A stretch of 64,000 bases of DNA from Alphaproteobacteria bacterium. Lineage in GTDB: Bacteria; Pseudomonadota; Alphaproteobacteria; RF32; CAG-239. The notes under the pieces are model-generated. The model saw only the letters and a program-made list of their open reading frames with translations, made no database searches and had not been told where the DNA came from. The DNA is taken from NCBI GenBank assembly GCA_015062585.1, contig SUUJ01000001.1:136736-200735 (forward strand). Reading direction: 5' to 3'. Made by a program: the position numbers and the translations under genes. The number at the start of each line of letters is the position of its first letter. Positions within the stretch are counted from its first letter, which is position 1. Shown here one piece after another: positions 53,331-62,391 of this stretch.

Positions 53331-53996
53331 ATGAAAATAAAAAATATATTTTGGGATGTTGACGGAGTTTTGGCCAACTTAAACTATGCTTATTATAACT
53401 TTTTGACCAAACATCCGAAATATGCTCCTCAATATAAAGATATGAAATGGGAAGATTTGGACAAGGTTTTGCCGATAGTTCCCGAATATGGCGCATTGGA
53501 GTTAAAAACACATCCCACACAGGGCAAAGAGATGGATCTTGATTTTTGCCATTCTCTTGAATTTTTTACCAATCGTCCGCTATATCCCAATGTTATAGAG
53601 GTGTTAAAAGAGCTTCACGAAAAGGGCTATCGCCAATTTACCTTATCGGCTACTTTTGATGTCGAAACCAAGAAGAAATTTTTACACAAACTTCTTGCCG
53701 AAGTGACAGATTTTTTAACTATCGAATGCGTACAACACGGCAAATTTATGCATGATTCCGCCAAGGAAGATATGTTGAAACAATGCTTTGAAAAATATGG
53801 TATAAAGGCTGAAGAAACAGTATTGGTCGATGACCGTATTTATAATCAATATGCCACAATCAATGCCGGTGCTCATCCGGTGCGTATGCGTTGTGAATTT
53901 ACTACCGATTTGCCCGAAAATTTGGCTTGGATACCCGAGGTCAAAGATGTGGTCGAATTTAGGGATTGGCTATATAAAAACACCACATTTGAATAA
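53331..53996 (+). CDS. HAD-family hydrolase
   Basis: IFWDVDGVLANLNYAYYN; FTLSATFDVETKKKFL; VLVDDRIYNQYATINAGAHPVRM; SD AAGGGG. Confidence 0.88.
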   Translation: MKIKNIFWDVDGVLANLNYAYYNFLTKHPKYAPQYKDMKWEDLDKVLPIVPEYGALELKTHPTQGKEMDLDFCHSLEFFTNRPLYPNVIEVLKELHEKGYRQFTLSATFDVETKKKFLHKLLAEVTDFLTIECVQHGKFMHDSAKEDMLKQCFEKYGIKAEETVLVDDRIYNQYATINAGAHPVRMRCEFTTDLPENLAWIPEVKDVVEFRDWLYKNTTFE

Positions 53997-54032
53997 TAAA
54001 AAAAAAGTTCCAACAATATTCGAAGCAAATAT

Positions 54033-54078
54033 AAGATTCCTAAACGCACGGACGCAAAAGCGCCGAGCGAAGAATGAG
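54033..54078. repeat. Hairpin-type dispersed repeat, distant copy E
   Basis: AAGATTCCTAAACGCACGGACGCAAAAGCGCCGAGCGAAGAATGAGA, nearly identical to copy A at 10.17 kb. Confidence 0.8.
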
Positions 54079-54169
54079 ATTTTTATTTTTTTGTCTAAAA
54101 ATATATTTACTTAATCTTAAAAATATGGTAGTATAAGTTATACATTAACGAAACTAAGGGTTTTAAGAT

Positions 54170-54301
54170 ATGTGTGAAATAATGCGTAATATCCAAGCAA
54201 AAGAAAGTGTGAAAGTGGCGGAAATCTACACACATACACACACACATTTAAACTCTGCTAAGCACAATATAAACGAGATGAACATACACCCAAAGGGATA
54301 A
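54170..54301 (+). CDS. Small ORF / candidate leader peptide (43 aa, MCEIMRNIQAKESVKVAEIYTHTHTHLNSAKHNINEMNIHPKG)
   Basis: Hand translation; upstream AAGGG; stop codon within the following hairpin. Below the ORF-track size cutoff. Confidence 0.5.
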   Translation: MCEIMRNIQAKESVKVAEIYTHTHTHLNSAKHNINEMNIHPKG

Positions 54302-54317
54302 TACCCCTTTGGGTGTC
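54286..54317 (+). terminator. Strong hairpin, terminator/attenuator-like
   Basis: ACACCCAAAGGG-GATAATAC-CCCTTTGGGTGT followed by CTTTGCTTTTG; ends ~27 nt before the next ATG. Confidence 0.7.
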
Positions 54318-54343
54318 TTTGCTTTTGTACAAGGATAAAAGAG

Positions 54344-55825
54344 ATGACAGACTATAGAATAGACACTATGATTGCAAGACTAAAAGATATGAGTATAAAG
54401 ATATTCAGAGGAAAATTTGATTTTAGACACTCTGAAATATATTTACATATCGCAAGAGAGGTTCTGGAAGCTTATAACAAAGGTGAAAAAAAAGAATTTG
54501 AAGTTAGCAGTTTATCCTTGGATTATATAGTAAAGGAAAGGCCTGATTTAGCAGAAGAAATTGTAGGTGTAATTGATAAATGCGATTCGGTAGAAGACAA
54601 AAAAATATTAGCTAATTTCTGTGCTGTCGAAATTATTCAAGCAAACCCTAAGTTGGTAGATAAATTTACAGATTTGTATATTGATAAAAATGATGCAGAA
54701 GGTAAACATCTTGAAGTTTTTGAAAATATATTGTGTGTTGTTGATGATAAGAAAAATTTGATAACTTTTAATGTAAATGATCAGCTTTTAGACGGTATAT
54801 ATAATTGTACTGAAAAAATGTCAGCAGTTGCAAGGGCAATGGGTATGAATATTTCGGCAAGTTATAATGGTATAGAATTTCAAATGAATCCAAAAATGAC
54901 CGCTGATGAGGGGTATAAAGAGTGGGAAAGAGAAAAGCATAGAATAGTGGAGGAATATAGAAAATCTCCGGAATATAAAGCCGAAATGAAAAGAGAAGAA
55001 GAACAAAGATTAGCCGATAAGGCTAGAGTAATGGCTGATGATATTTTGATTAAGGATGAGGTTTTTGAAGTGAGTGACAGCCATAGTAGGTTCTATGAAG
55101 ATATTTTCAAAAAAAATAAAGGTAGCGGTATGATTAATTTTGCATTTCGCTGGGCTAAATTGATGCAGGCCGAAATGAAAAAACAAGGTTTGACAGAATT
55201 GAACAAAGAGTTAGTTGATGATACCGAGCGAAGGGCTAATACTAAATATAGCATGAGTGGAGCATCATTTTCTTGTGCTCGTAATTTTTTATTACATTCA
55301 TGGTCAAAAGGTACGGAATTGGCAGCGTTTCAAAATATAGATCATGAATATAATGAAATGTTGCATATTTTACATAGTGACAAAACAAGGGAATTGTTTG
55401 ATACATATAAGCCTGGAAAATATTGTGATCCCAGTGATGAAGAATATAAATTAAAAGAAGCTGCCGGTATTTTGGCTGATGTGTTTAAGTTTGATTGGGA
55501 ACAGATTGACAGTCTTGATGATATAAATAAACCTAAAAATGCTAATTTCCCGACTGTACTGAGAAAAAGTATATGGAAATATGTTGAAGATGAAACATCT
55601 GCTTCGGTATATGATTCTGAAGAATTAAAATCGCTAATTCCTATTATTGAGCTTCCGGATAATTATACTTCTACACTCGAAGATGTTTGCATGAGAGCTC
55701 AAAGTATACTTATTGCGGATAAATTCAGGGCTGCTAAGCGACTTAAAGAAAAACAATCAAAAGCTTCAGACAATGTTGCATTGCAAATGGCTGTGCAAAG
55801 TAAAAAACAAAATCCCAAATTATAG
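54344..55825 (+). CDS. Uncharacterised protein (493 aa)
   Basis: Long ORF of charged helical composition, weak SD (GGATAAAAGAG). Confidence 0.75.
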   Translation: MTDYRIDTMIARLKDMSIKIFRGKFDFRHSEIYLHIAREVLEAYNKGEKKEFEVSSLSLDYIVKERPDLAEEIVGVIDKCDSVEDKKILANFCAVEIIQANPKLVDKFTDLYIDKNDAEGKHLEVFENILCVVDDKKNLITFNVNDQLLDGIYNCTEKMSAVARAMGMNISASYNGIEFQMNPKMTADEGYKEWEREKHRIVEEYRKSPEYKAEMKREEEQRLADKARVMADDILIKDEVFEVSDSHSRFYEDIFKKNKGSGMINFAFRWAKLMQAEMKKQGLTELNKELVDDTERRANTKYSMSGASFSCARNFLLHSWSKGTELAAFQNIDHEYNEMLHILHSDKTRELFDTYKPGKYCDPSDEEYKLKEAAGILADVFKFDWEQIDSLDDINKPKNANFPTVLRKSIWKYVEDETSASVYDSEELKSLIPIIELPDNYTSTLEDVCMRAQSILIADKFRAAKRLKEKQSKASDNVALQMAVQSKKQNPKL

Positions 55826-55840
55826 ATATTTTATCAAAAC

Positions 55841-55872
55841 AAAAACCCCCATTTGAGAAAATGGGGGTTTTA
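55841..55872. terminator. Bidirectional terminator between convergent genes
   Basis: AAAAACCCCCATTT-GAGA-AAATGGGGGTTTT. Confidence 0.88.
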
Positions 55873-55884
55873 ATTTTCATTTTC

Positions 55885-56658
55885 TTACTTAATCCATTTC
55901 AAAGCTTCTTGATATTCTTCCGGTGTGTTAATATCAGCTGGAGCCTCGTCAATCAGCTTCATATTATCGACTACTTTGGCACGGATTGTCATGCCGTTTT
56001 CTAAGGCACGCAATTGTTCCAAAGATTCTTTTTCTTCCAAAACACCAACCGGTAAAGATACGATTTTTTTCAAAGAAGAAGCTTTGAAAACATAAATTCC
56101 GATATGGTGGTAATAGTCATGATTTTTGCATTTTTCCGGATTGCGGATAAACGGAGCGGGGGCTCGTGTAAAATACAAACATCTGCCCTGATTTTCGCCC
56201 TCGCGCAAGCCCATGCAAATTTTTACCATACTGGGGTCATTAACATCTTTTTCCGATTTAAACAACATACCGCAAGTAGCAATATCACAATCGGTTTCTT
56301 CAACCATTTTAATCAAATCAAGGTTGATTTTCGGGTCAACATTAAGTCCGTCGCCTTGAAAATCGACCACAATATCATATTTTGAACCGTCAGGATCAAT
56401 CTCGTTTAGCGCAGCGGCGATTCTATCGGTTCCGCTTGGAAGTTTAGGGTCAGTTAAAATAGCGGTTGCGCCGAATTTGTTAGCTTCATCAACCAAAACC
56501 TGATCGCCGGCAGCAATAATAATATCACCCGGAACGCAAGCCTTAACATTTTCATAAACTCTTTGCAAAATGCTTTTGCCGTTAACATCAAGCAAAGGTT
56601 TGTTGGGTAATCTGGTCGAAGCCATTCTGACCGGTATCATGGTAACAACTTTTGACAT
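55885..56658 (-). CDS. kdsB: 3-deoxy-manno-octulosonate cytidylyltransferase
   Basis: VVTMIPVRMASTRLPNKPLLDVNGKSILQRVYE; VDFQGDGLNVDP; SD AGGAAGGA. Confidence 0.95.
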   Translation of the reverse strand: MSKVVTMIPVRMASTRLPNKPLLDVNGKSILQRVYENVKACVPGDIIIAAGDQVLVDEANKFGATAILTDPKLPSGTDRIAAALNEIDPDGSKYDIVVDFQGDGLNVDPKINLDLIKMVEETDCDIATCGMLFKSEKDVNDPSMVKICMGLREGENQGRCLYFTRAPAPFIRNPEKCKNHDYYHHIGIYVFKASSLKKIVSLPVGVLEEKESLEQLRALENGMTIRAKVVDNMKLIDEAPADINTPEEYQEALKWIK

Positions 56659-56790
56659 AATTAAATCCTTCCTTTTTTTTATTTCTAATTTATTAGATAC
56701 CTACCATAATATATCAAAAAAATAAAGAGATTTGTTTATTTATTGACTAATATTATTTGTAGCTCTAACCTAATGAGATAAGGAGTATAT

Positions 56791-57921
56791 ATGATGAAAT
56801 GCTGTTTTGATTTTGATTATAATAAAAGTTTGGTCGCTTTGAGTAACTCGTTTTTAAAATTTTACGGGGTAAAAACATTTCACCCCTCATTACCCGAACT
56901 TGACGCCAAGCTCAATTCTAAAAAATATCAAAATATCGTTTTGTTGATATTGGACGGTATGGGTATAAATGTTATCAACGAACACTTAGACGACAACAGC
57001 TTGTTAAAATCGCATATTGCTCATCAGATTTATTCGGTTTTTCCACCGACCACCACAGCCGCCACCACGGCAATTCACAGCGGAATGAGTCCGCTTGAGC
57101 ATGGTTGGGTTGCTTGGATGACATATTACAAAGAATATGACCGTTGTATCGAAAACTTCTTAAATACCGATTATTACACCGGTGAACAACTGACCACACC
57201 GTTTCCCTGTAACGATATTTTGAAATATCGTGACATATATTCGCGCATTGTCGAACAAAATCCGGATCTTGAGTTTCACAAAATCAATCCACCGTTTGAT
57301 AGCGAAGACGGGGTAAAAAGTTTTAACCAAATGTGCAAAAAAATTGCCGAGCAAGTTACCGCAAACAATAAACACAAGTTTATTCGTGCGTATTGGAACG
57401 ATCCTGATCACACTATGCACCATTTTGGTGTTACAAGCAAAGAAGCCAAAGGTGTAATGAAAGATATTGAAAGAAACTTAAAACATTTGTATTCAAAATT
57501 AAAAGATACACTGATTGTTATTACCGCCGATCATGGTATGGTTGATACTCAAAATGTAACCTTAAACGATTATCCTGACATTTGCGATTGTTTTATCCGT
57601 CCGCCATCATTGGAATCAAGGGTTGTTACTTTTGCTATAAAAGACACTCATAAAGTTGAATTTGCTAAATTATTTAATAAATATTTTGGCAATGACTTTA
57701 AGCTATATACCAAGCAAGAATTTATGTCTTCAGGTTTACTGGGAAGCGGTACACCACACCCGAAAGTCGATGATTTTATCGCCGATTTTGTGGCTATATC
57801 AACATCAGTAAAATCTTTACATTATGTAATAGATTGCATGGATAAAACAAAACTTATCGGTGAGCATGCCGGAATAAGTGAACAAGAAATGAAGATACCA
57901 CTTATTTTTATAGAAAATTAA
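56791..57921 (+). CDS. Alkaline phosphatase superfamily (nucleotide pyrophosphatase/phosphodiesterase-type) protein
   Basis: NIVLLILDGMGINVI; FPPTTTAATTAIHSGMSPLEHGW; VITADHGMVDT. Confidence 0.88.
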   Translation: MMKCCFDFDYNKSLVALSNSFLKFYGVKTFHPSLPELDAKLNSKKYQNIVLLILDGMGINVINEHLDDNSLLKSHIAHQIYSVFPPTTTAATTAIHSGMSPLEHGWVAWMTYYKEYDRCIENFLNTDYYTGEQLTTPFPCNDILKYRDIYSRIVEQNPDLEFHKINPPFDSEDGVKSFNQMCKKIAEQVTANNKHKFIRAYWNDPDHTMHHFGVTSKEAKGVMKDIERNLKHLYSKLKDTLIVITADHGMVDTQNVTLNDYPDICDCFIRPPSLESRVVTFAIKDTHKVEFAKLFNKYFGNDFKLYTKQEFMSSGLLGSGTPHPKVDDFIADFVAISTSVKSLHYVIDCMDKTKLIGEHAGISEQEMKIPLIFIEN

Positions 57922-58001
57922 CAGGCTGTAAAACTTTCTTGTAAATAAAAAAAATAAGTGATTTAATATAGCCAACTAAGAATTACATTAGGAGAACGTA
58001 A

Positions 58002-58763
58002 ATGATAAAACTTATGAATCAAATGCTTATGCTTAGCGGTTTTTATTTTGTTATTGCATTTGTACTTAGCACATGGAAAAATAGCTTTACTTACTATGCT
58101 GCAATGACGGCATTTGTTTTGTTTGTTGTTCTTTTTATTATATTGTGTTTTAAAAAGAAATTCGGCTTTTTTGAAAAATTTGAAAACAAAAATCCAAAGG
58201 TTTCAAATTATGTTAAAGCTGTAGGATTACCGCAATATTACAACATATTATTCGGAATGATACCCGGATTTTTTGTTGATGGAAATGCCGATATTCCGGT
58301 ATATTTTAAATATGCCGCCATAGTTTATATCATTTTATTGTTCCTATCACTGATTTATGCTACATATGTTAACTTTTTTAAGGGTAGAGTTTGGGTTAAG
58401 AAAAAAGCCTCTAAAAATAAGCCGGTAGTAGAAACAGTCAAAGTTGAAAAAATAGACCCGATTGCTGATATCGTAACAGCCGAAGAAGTTGATCCGTTAG
58501 CTGATATTATAACAGTTGAAGAAACTGATCCGTTAGCTGATATCGTAACAGTCGAAGAAACTGACCCGCTGGCAGATATTGTAACAGCCGAAGAGGTTGA
58601 TCCTTTGGCAGGTGTTGTTGAAATCAAAGAGGTTGATAAGGTTGCAGAAACTGTTGAGGTTGAAGAAGTTAAACCGGAGCCTAAAAAGAAGCCGGCAACA
58701 AAGAAAACAACCACAAAAAAAACAACTGCAAAGAAGACTACAACTAAAAAAAATGAAAAATAA
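58002..58763 (+). CDS. Membrane protein with 12-aa acidic tandem repeats and Lys/Thr-rich (histone H1-like) tail
   Basis: Hydrophobic N-terminal half; (DPLADI[IV]T[VA]EE[TV])n; KKPATKKTTTKKTTAKKTTTKKNEK; SD AGGAG. Confidence 0.8.
   Translation: MIKLMNQMLMLSGFYFVIAFVLSTWKNSFTYYAAMTAFVLFVVLFIILCFKKKFGFFEKFENKNPKVSNYVKAVGLPQYYNILFGMIPGFFVDGNADIPVYFKYAAIVYIILLFLSLIYATYVNFFKGRVWVKKKASKNKPVVETVKVEKIDPIADIVTAEEVDPLADIITVEETDPLADIVTVEETDPLADIVTAEEVDPLAGVVEIKEVDKVAETVEVEEVKPEPKKKPATKKTTTKKTTAKKTTTKKNEK
58453..58620 (+). repeat. 36-bp tandem repeat (about 4-5 units) in the coding sequence
   Basis: GATCCGTTAGCTGATATCGTAACAGTCGAAGAAACT-like units. Confidence 0.85.
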
Positions 58764-58779
58764 TTATATTTAAGGACTT

Positions 58780-58818
58780 AAAAAACACAGCCTGTAAAAA
58801 AAAGGCTGTGTTTTTTTT
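58780..58818. terminator. Rho-independent terminator
   Basis: AAAAAACACAGCCT...AGGCTGTGTTTTTTTT. Confidence 0.9.
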
Positions 58819-58905
58819 AATTAAATATTGTCACAAAAAAAATAAATGATTATTTTATAAATATAACTTCTTATTACTATAGCAATTAGTAAAAAATAAT
58901 CATAT

Positions 58906-59442
58906 ATGAAGCGTTTAATTGTTGCCATTGTTGTGTTCATATCATCATTTCTGGCAAGTCATACCTATGCTCAACTTCAAGAAGATGTTGTTGCTTGTGG
59001 TTTTAGTCTTGTGGGCAGAAGTCAAGCTATGGGCGGAGAATTTACATTCTATGCATCAGTTGTCGGTATCAGGTTTAATCTAAATTTGGGTTTCTGCGGA
59101 ATCTTCAATCCTAGCGGAAATGAAAAGACGTTTTGCTATGCGGAACCCTCGTTAGGATATAATTTTTATATACCTAATCGAGATGGCTTTTCTAATATTT
59201 ATGCTATGGTTGGATACAGATCTTTTCCAACTCTGATAAATAAGGAAGCTTATCTCAACCCAGATGTATTAAACACGATAACTGCACATATTGGTTATAT
59301 CAAATTTTTTAATGACCACATCGGTATAAATGCCGGAGTTGTTATAGAGACATATTCTATACATAGAAGTGATTTTATAAGAACTTACAGAAATTTTGCT
59401 GATGGTATAGTCGGGTCTTGCGGTATAACTTACAAGTTTTAA
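58906..59442 (+). CDS. Secreted/outer-membrane-like protein, uncharacterised
   Basis: 178 aa; signal peptide MKRLIVAIVVFISSFLASHTYAQ; beta-rich composition; no SD. Confidence 0.7.
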   Translation: MKRLIVAIVVFISSFLASHTYAQLQEDVVACGFSLVGRSQAMGGEFTFYASVVGIRFNLNLGFCGIFNPSGNEKTFCYAEPSLGYNFYIPNRDGFSNIYAMVGYRSFPTLINKEAYLNPDVLNTITAHIGYIKFFNDHIGINAGVVIETYSIHRSDFIRTYRNFADGIVGSCGITYKF

Positions 59443-59483
59443 AAACACCTTTTGCTTAAAATATATGCAAAAGGTGTTTTTTT
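59441..59483. terminator. Rho-independent terminator
   Basis: AAAAACACCTTTTGC...GCAAAAGGTGTTTTTTT. Confidence 0.92.
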
Positions 59484-59498
59484 AATCTAAAACTTTTA

Positions 59499-61253
59499 CT
59501 ATCTTGAATACGATTTTCTGAAATTTCGATTATTTTTGGATGATTTAGCTTCATCGGTTGAATTATTGCTTGGATTTATAGCATTCCATGAATTATCATT
59601 ACGAGGATTTTTTTGAACTATTTTTTTCCATTCTTCCGTTATGTTATAATCATTATCAACCAAATAATAAATGAATACATCGTGCACGGATGTATTATCA
59701 TCAAGTTGTTTCACCGCCATCCAAGGTTTTGGTTCTAGTTCATCTATTTTAGCTACTTTGCCATTCAGTCTATTATTAAATTGCAATATATCAGAGTTTT
59801 GGGCTAAAAATACTCCCATACCAACCTCTTCAGCCAGTTTTTTAGTATTTTCCAATTGATCAGGGTTACCGTGTACCGGTATGCAAATAATTTCGTTAGG
59901 ATTATTCTGAGCTTCTGCTATAATTGATAACAATTGCTTTGATTCCTTGCGATTAGCATGTCCGCTTGATTGGATTTTTGCAGTCGGGAATCCTTTCAAA
60001 GGCTTTTTTGCATCATTAACGAATACAACAGCACCTAAGGATGACGTTACATTGGCAGCCTTGCAAAGTTCGTCATAGTTAATAACGCCGCGTTGCCCAA
60101 AAATAAAAAGAGTTTTGTTATCAATTGTAAAGTAGGGGTGTCCGGTCTTTTTAATGTTTTTTTTCTTTTTCTTGTTTTTTTTATCGTTTGAAGGCACAAT
60201 TTTTTCTTGTTGAATCAACTTCATGAGCGTCGAATGTTCCTCGGCAAAAGCACCACTTCCGACAATATATCTATCTTTGTGATCATATTTTTTTAAATAC
60301 GCATTGGCATCGCCCCAAAATATAATATCATCATATTCGCGTATTCCGGCATCCTGCATAGCCTTAAAAGCAAGCTTAAGTCTATAACCGTCAATAAATA
60401 CTTTACGATTTGTTTTGCGTGCGGCGTCCAAATGAATTGCCAAATTTTGTATACTGCTGGATATTACAGTCGTAATAACTTGTTTTTCAGGATGTTGCTT
60501 AATAACATCAGTCAAATTTTTGACAGCTTCTTCATGCGTAACCGTATATTCATCACCTGAATCGGTAGATGTGGAATCTAGAAAGACAATATCAATAGGC
60601 TTTCGAGATGCCAAGTCCCTAAGGGCTGCTTCTTCAAATCCTTCGCCAACTCTAACCTTTCTTGTGTGATAATCGCCGGGATGAAAAATACCAGCTTCAA
60701 CTTTACCATCGATAGAGGTCAATATATGAAAACCCAATGGACCGACAGTTGTGTGTGACATATTAATGGCTTCAATTTCTACACCCTTAAAATTAATTGC
60801 TTCACGTGATTTTATTTCAATAAACAATTCTTTTTTATCGCCATTTTCATCTATATATTTCCACTCATCCTTATCTAAATCGACTCCGGCCAGTTTCAGA
60901 GATGATTTTAACAGCTCTAAGGTACCTTTGGATGCATATATCGGAGGAAAACTATAACCGGCACGAGCCAAGTGTACCATTCCACCGATGTGATCCTCAT
61001 GTGCGTGAGATAAAAGAAGTGCATCAATTTTCGGATAAGATTTACTTGTCCCCAAATATTCTCTAATGTCAGGGAATACTGCATCAACATCAGCACCTTT
61101 TGGGGCAAACAAAGCACCACAATCCAGCATAATACGGGTAGGGCGATCATACTTACTATGTCTGTGTAACAATACACCACAGTTTGCTCCGATATTATCG
61201 GGATTGTTACCGCCATATATGGTCCATGTTGTTCCCAGTTGTTTGTTTTCCAC
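59499..61253 (-). CDS. MBL-fold metallohydrolase, RNase J-like
   Basis: LLLSHAHEDHIGGMVHLARAG; HPGDYH; SSGHANRKE; IPVHGNPDQLE; GTG start with SD GGAG. Confidence 0.82.
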   Translation of the reverse strand: MENKQLGTTWTIYGGNNPDNIGANCGVLLHRHSKYDRPTRIMLDCGALFAPKGADVDAVFPDIREYLGTSKSYPKIDALLLSHAHEDHIGGMVHLARAGYSFPPIYASKGTLELLKSSLKLAGVDLDKDEWKYIDENGDKKELFIEIKSREAINFKGVEIEAINMSHTTVGPLGFHILTSIDGKVEAGIFHPGDYHTRKVRVGEGFEEAALRDLASRKPIDIVFLDSTSTDSGDEYTVTHEEAVKNLTDVIKQHPEKQVITTVISSSIQNLAIHLDAARKTNRKVFIDGYRLKLAFKAMQDAGIREYDDIIFWGDANAYLKKYDHKDRYIVGSGAFAEEHSTLMKLIQQEKIVPSNDKKNKKKKKNIKKTGHPYFTIDNKTLFIFGQRGVINYDELCKAANVTSSLGAVVFVNDAKKPLKGFPTAKIQSSGHANRKESKQLLSIIAEAQNNPNEIICIPVHGNPDQLENTKKLAEEVGMGVFLAQNSDILQFNNRLNGKVAKIDELEPKPWMAVKQLDDNTSVHDVFIYYLVDNDYNITEEWKKIVQKNPRNDNSWNAINPSNNSTDEAKSSKNNRNFRKSYSR

Positions 61254-61345
61254 GACAAATCTCCAAAAATTTTAAAAATTGACTTCTTATATCACATTTT
61301 AGACAAAAGGGCAATAGTTTTTTGTCATAAATTTTGTCGTAATTT

Positions 61346-61390
61346 AAAATAAAAGAACGACAGCTCAAAGGCTGCCGTTCTTTTATTTTA
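61346..61390. terminator. Bidirectional terminator
   Basis: AAAATAAAAGAACGACAGC...GCTGCCGTTCTTTTATTTT. Confidence 0.9.
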
Positions 61391-61405
61391 AGAAATTGGA
61401 TGCTC

Positions 61406-62167
61406 TTAATACCCTGCAACAAGGAGAGAGTAATATTCAATTTCTTTTTTGATGCGTCTTTTTTGGAACCATTTTTGAATTAGGTTCCCTTTCAAGACAT
61501 TCGTTTTCTTGAAGAATTTCTTCCAATCAATCTTGGAATAATTCTCTGAAAGCCAACGGATGTGCTCCTTCCACATATCCTCTGTAACAAAATGCTCAAA
61601 CATTTCTTCCCAGGTCGCATATCTCGTTATAAGAGACAATGCTTTTTCCCGCATTTCTGTTGCTTTTACGGGAGTAATGCTCTCAGGAATTTTAAATCCT
61701 CCACGAGCAATACCGTCAGGAGAGATATGTTCAACGATACTGAATAATATCGCCAAGGCGTGTTTTTTTAACACGTCATTATTAGTGTTTAACGCACTTG
61801 TCATGGCACTACTTAAAAGAAAGTTTGCCACCGATAAGGATAATTCGGCATTTCGACGTGCTGCAGAAGAGTATTCTGCGTACTTATCCTCAATAGGAGG
61901 AAGATCAATACCGTCGTGAGGAATCGCGCCCTTTGAAACCCTCTGTAAACAAATTTTCAAGAGCGTTTCATAAAGAGGTAGGTTCTCACTTCTAATTTCC
62001 CAGCTATACATAGCCATGAAATTCAACAAATGTCCCTTAATTGGCTTAAAGCCTTTTCCAGCCATTTTAGGTAGAACAACGTTGTCGACAATTTCTTGCC
62101 AATTTTTAGCGTGCAGGCCTCTTGTATTAGTTTCCTTCTGAATGTAAGTAATAATACTTGTATCCAT
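61406..62167 (-). CDS. Uncharacterised protein
   Basis: 253-aa ORF; no SD; own terminator. Confidence 0.65.
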   Translation of the reverse strand: MDTSIITYIQKETNTRGLHAKNWQEIVDNVVLPKMAGKGFKPIKGHLLNFMAMYSWEIRSENLPLYETLLKICLQRVSKGAIPHDGIDLPPIEDKYAEYSSAARRNAELSLSVANFLLSSAMTSALNTNNDVLKKHALAILFSIVEHISPDGIARGGFKIPESITPVKATEMREKALSLITRYATWEEMFEHFVTEDMWKEHIRWLSENYSKIDWKKFFKKTNVLKGNLIQKWFQKRRIKKEIEYYSLLVAGY

Positions 62168-62391
62168 GTTGTGTTTTTTTTTGTGGCGCAGACGATAGAT
62201 AATAAATCCTCTGAGCCTGGTTAATATATAGTGAATTAATTTTTAGTGATTGTTCGAGTAACATATCACAATTTTTATCTTTGCGCAAGATATTTTTGTC
62301 AAAATTTTGGCTATGTAAGGTGTTTTTTTATTGACATAATTGAAATAACTTGTAAGTTAACGCCATAAAATAGAATTAGAATAGATGAATT

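Noticed and set aside
58453-58620. Possible CRISPR array
   Set aside because: 36-bp units are contiguous, in frame and without spacers: a coding tandem repeat.
58355-58714. Minus-strand 119-aa Ser/Thr-rich ORF
   Set aside because: Antisense shadow of the tandem-repeat and KKT tail of the 58002 gene.
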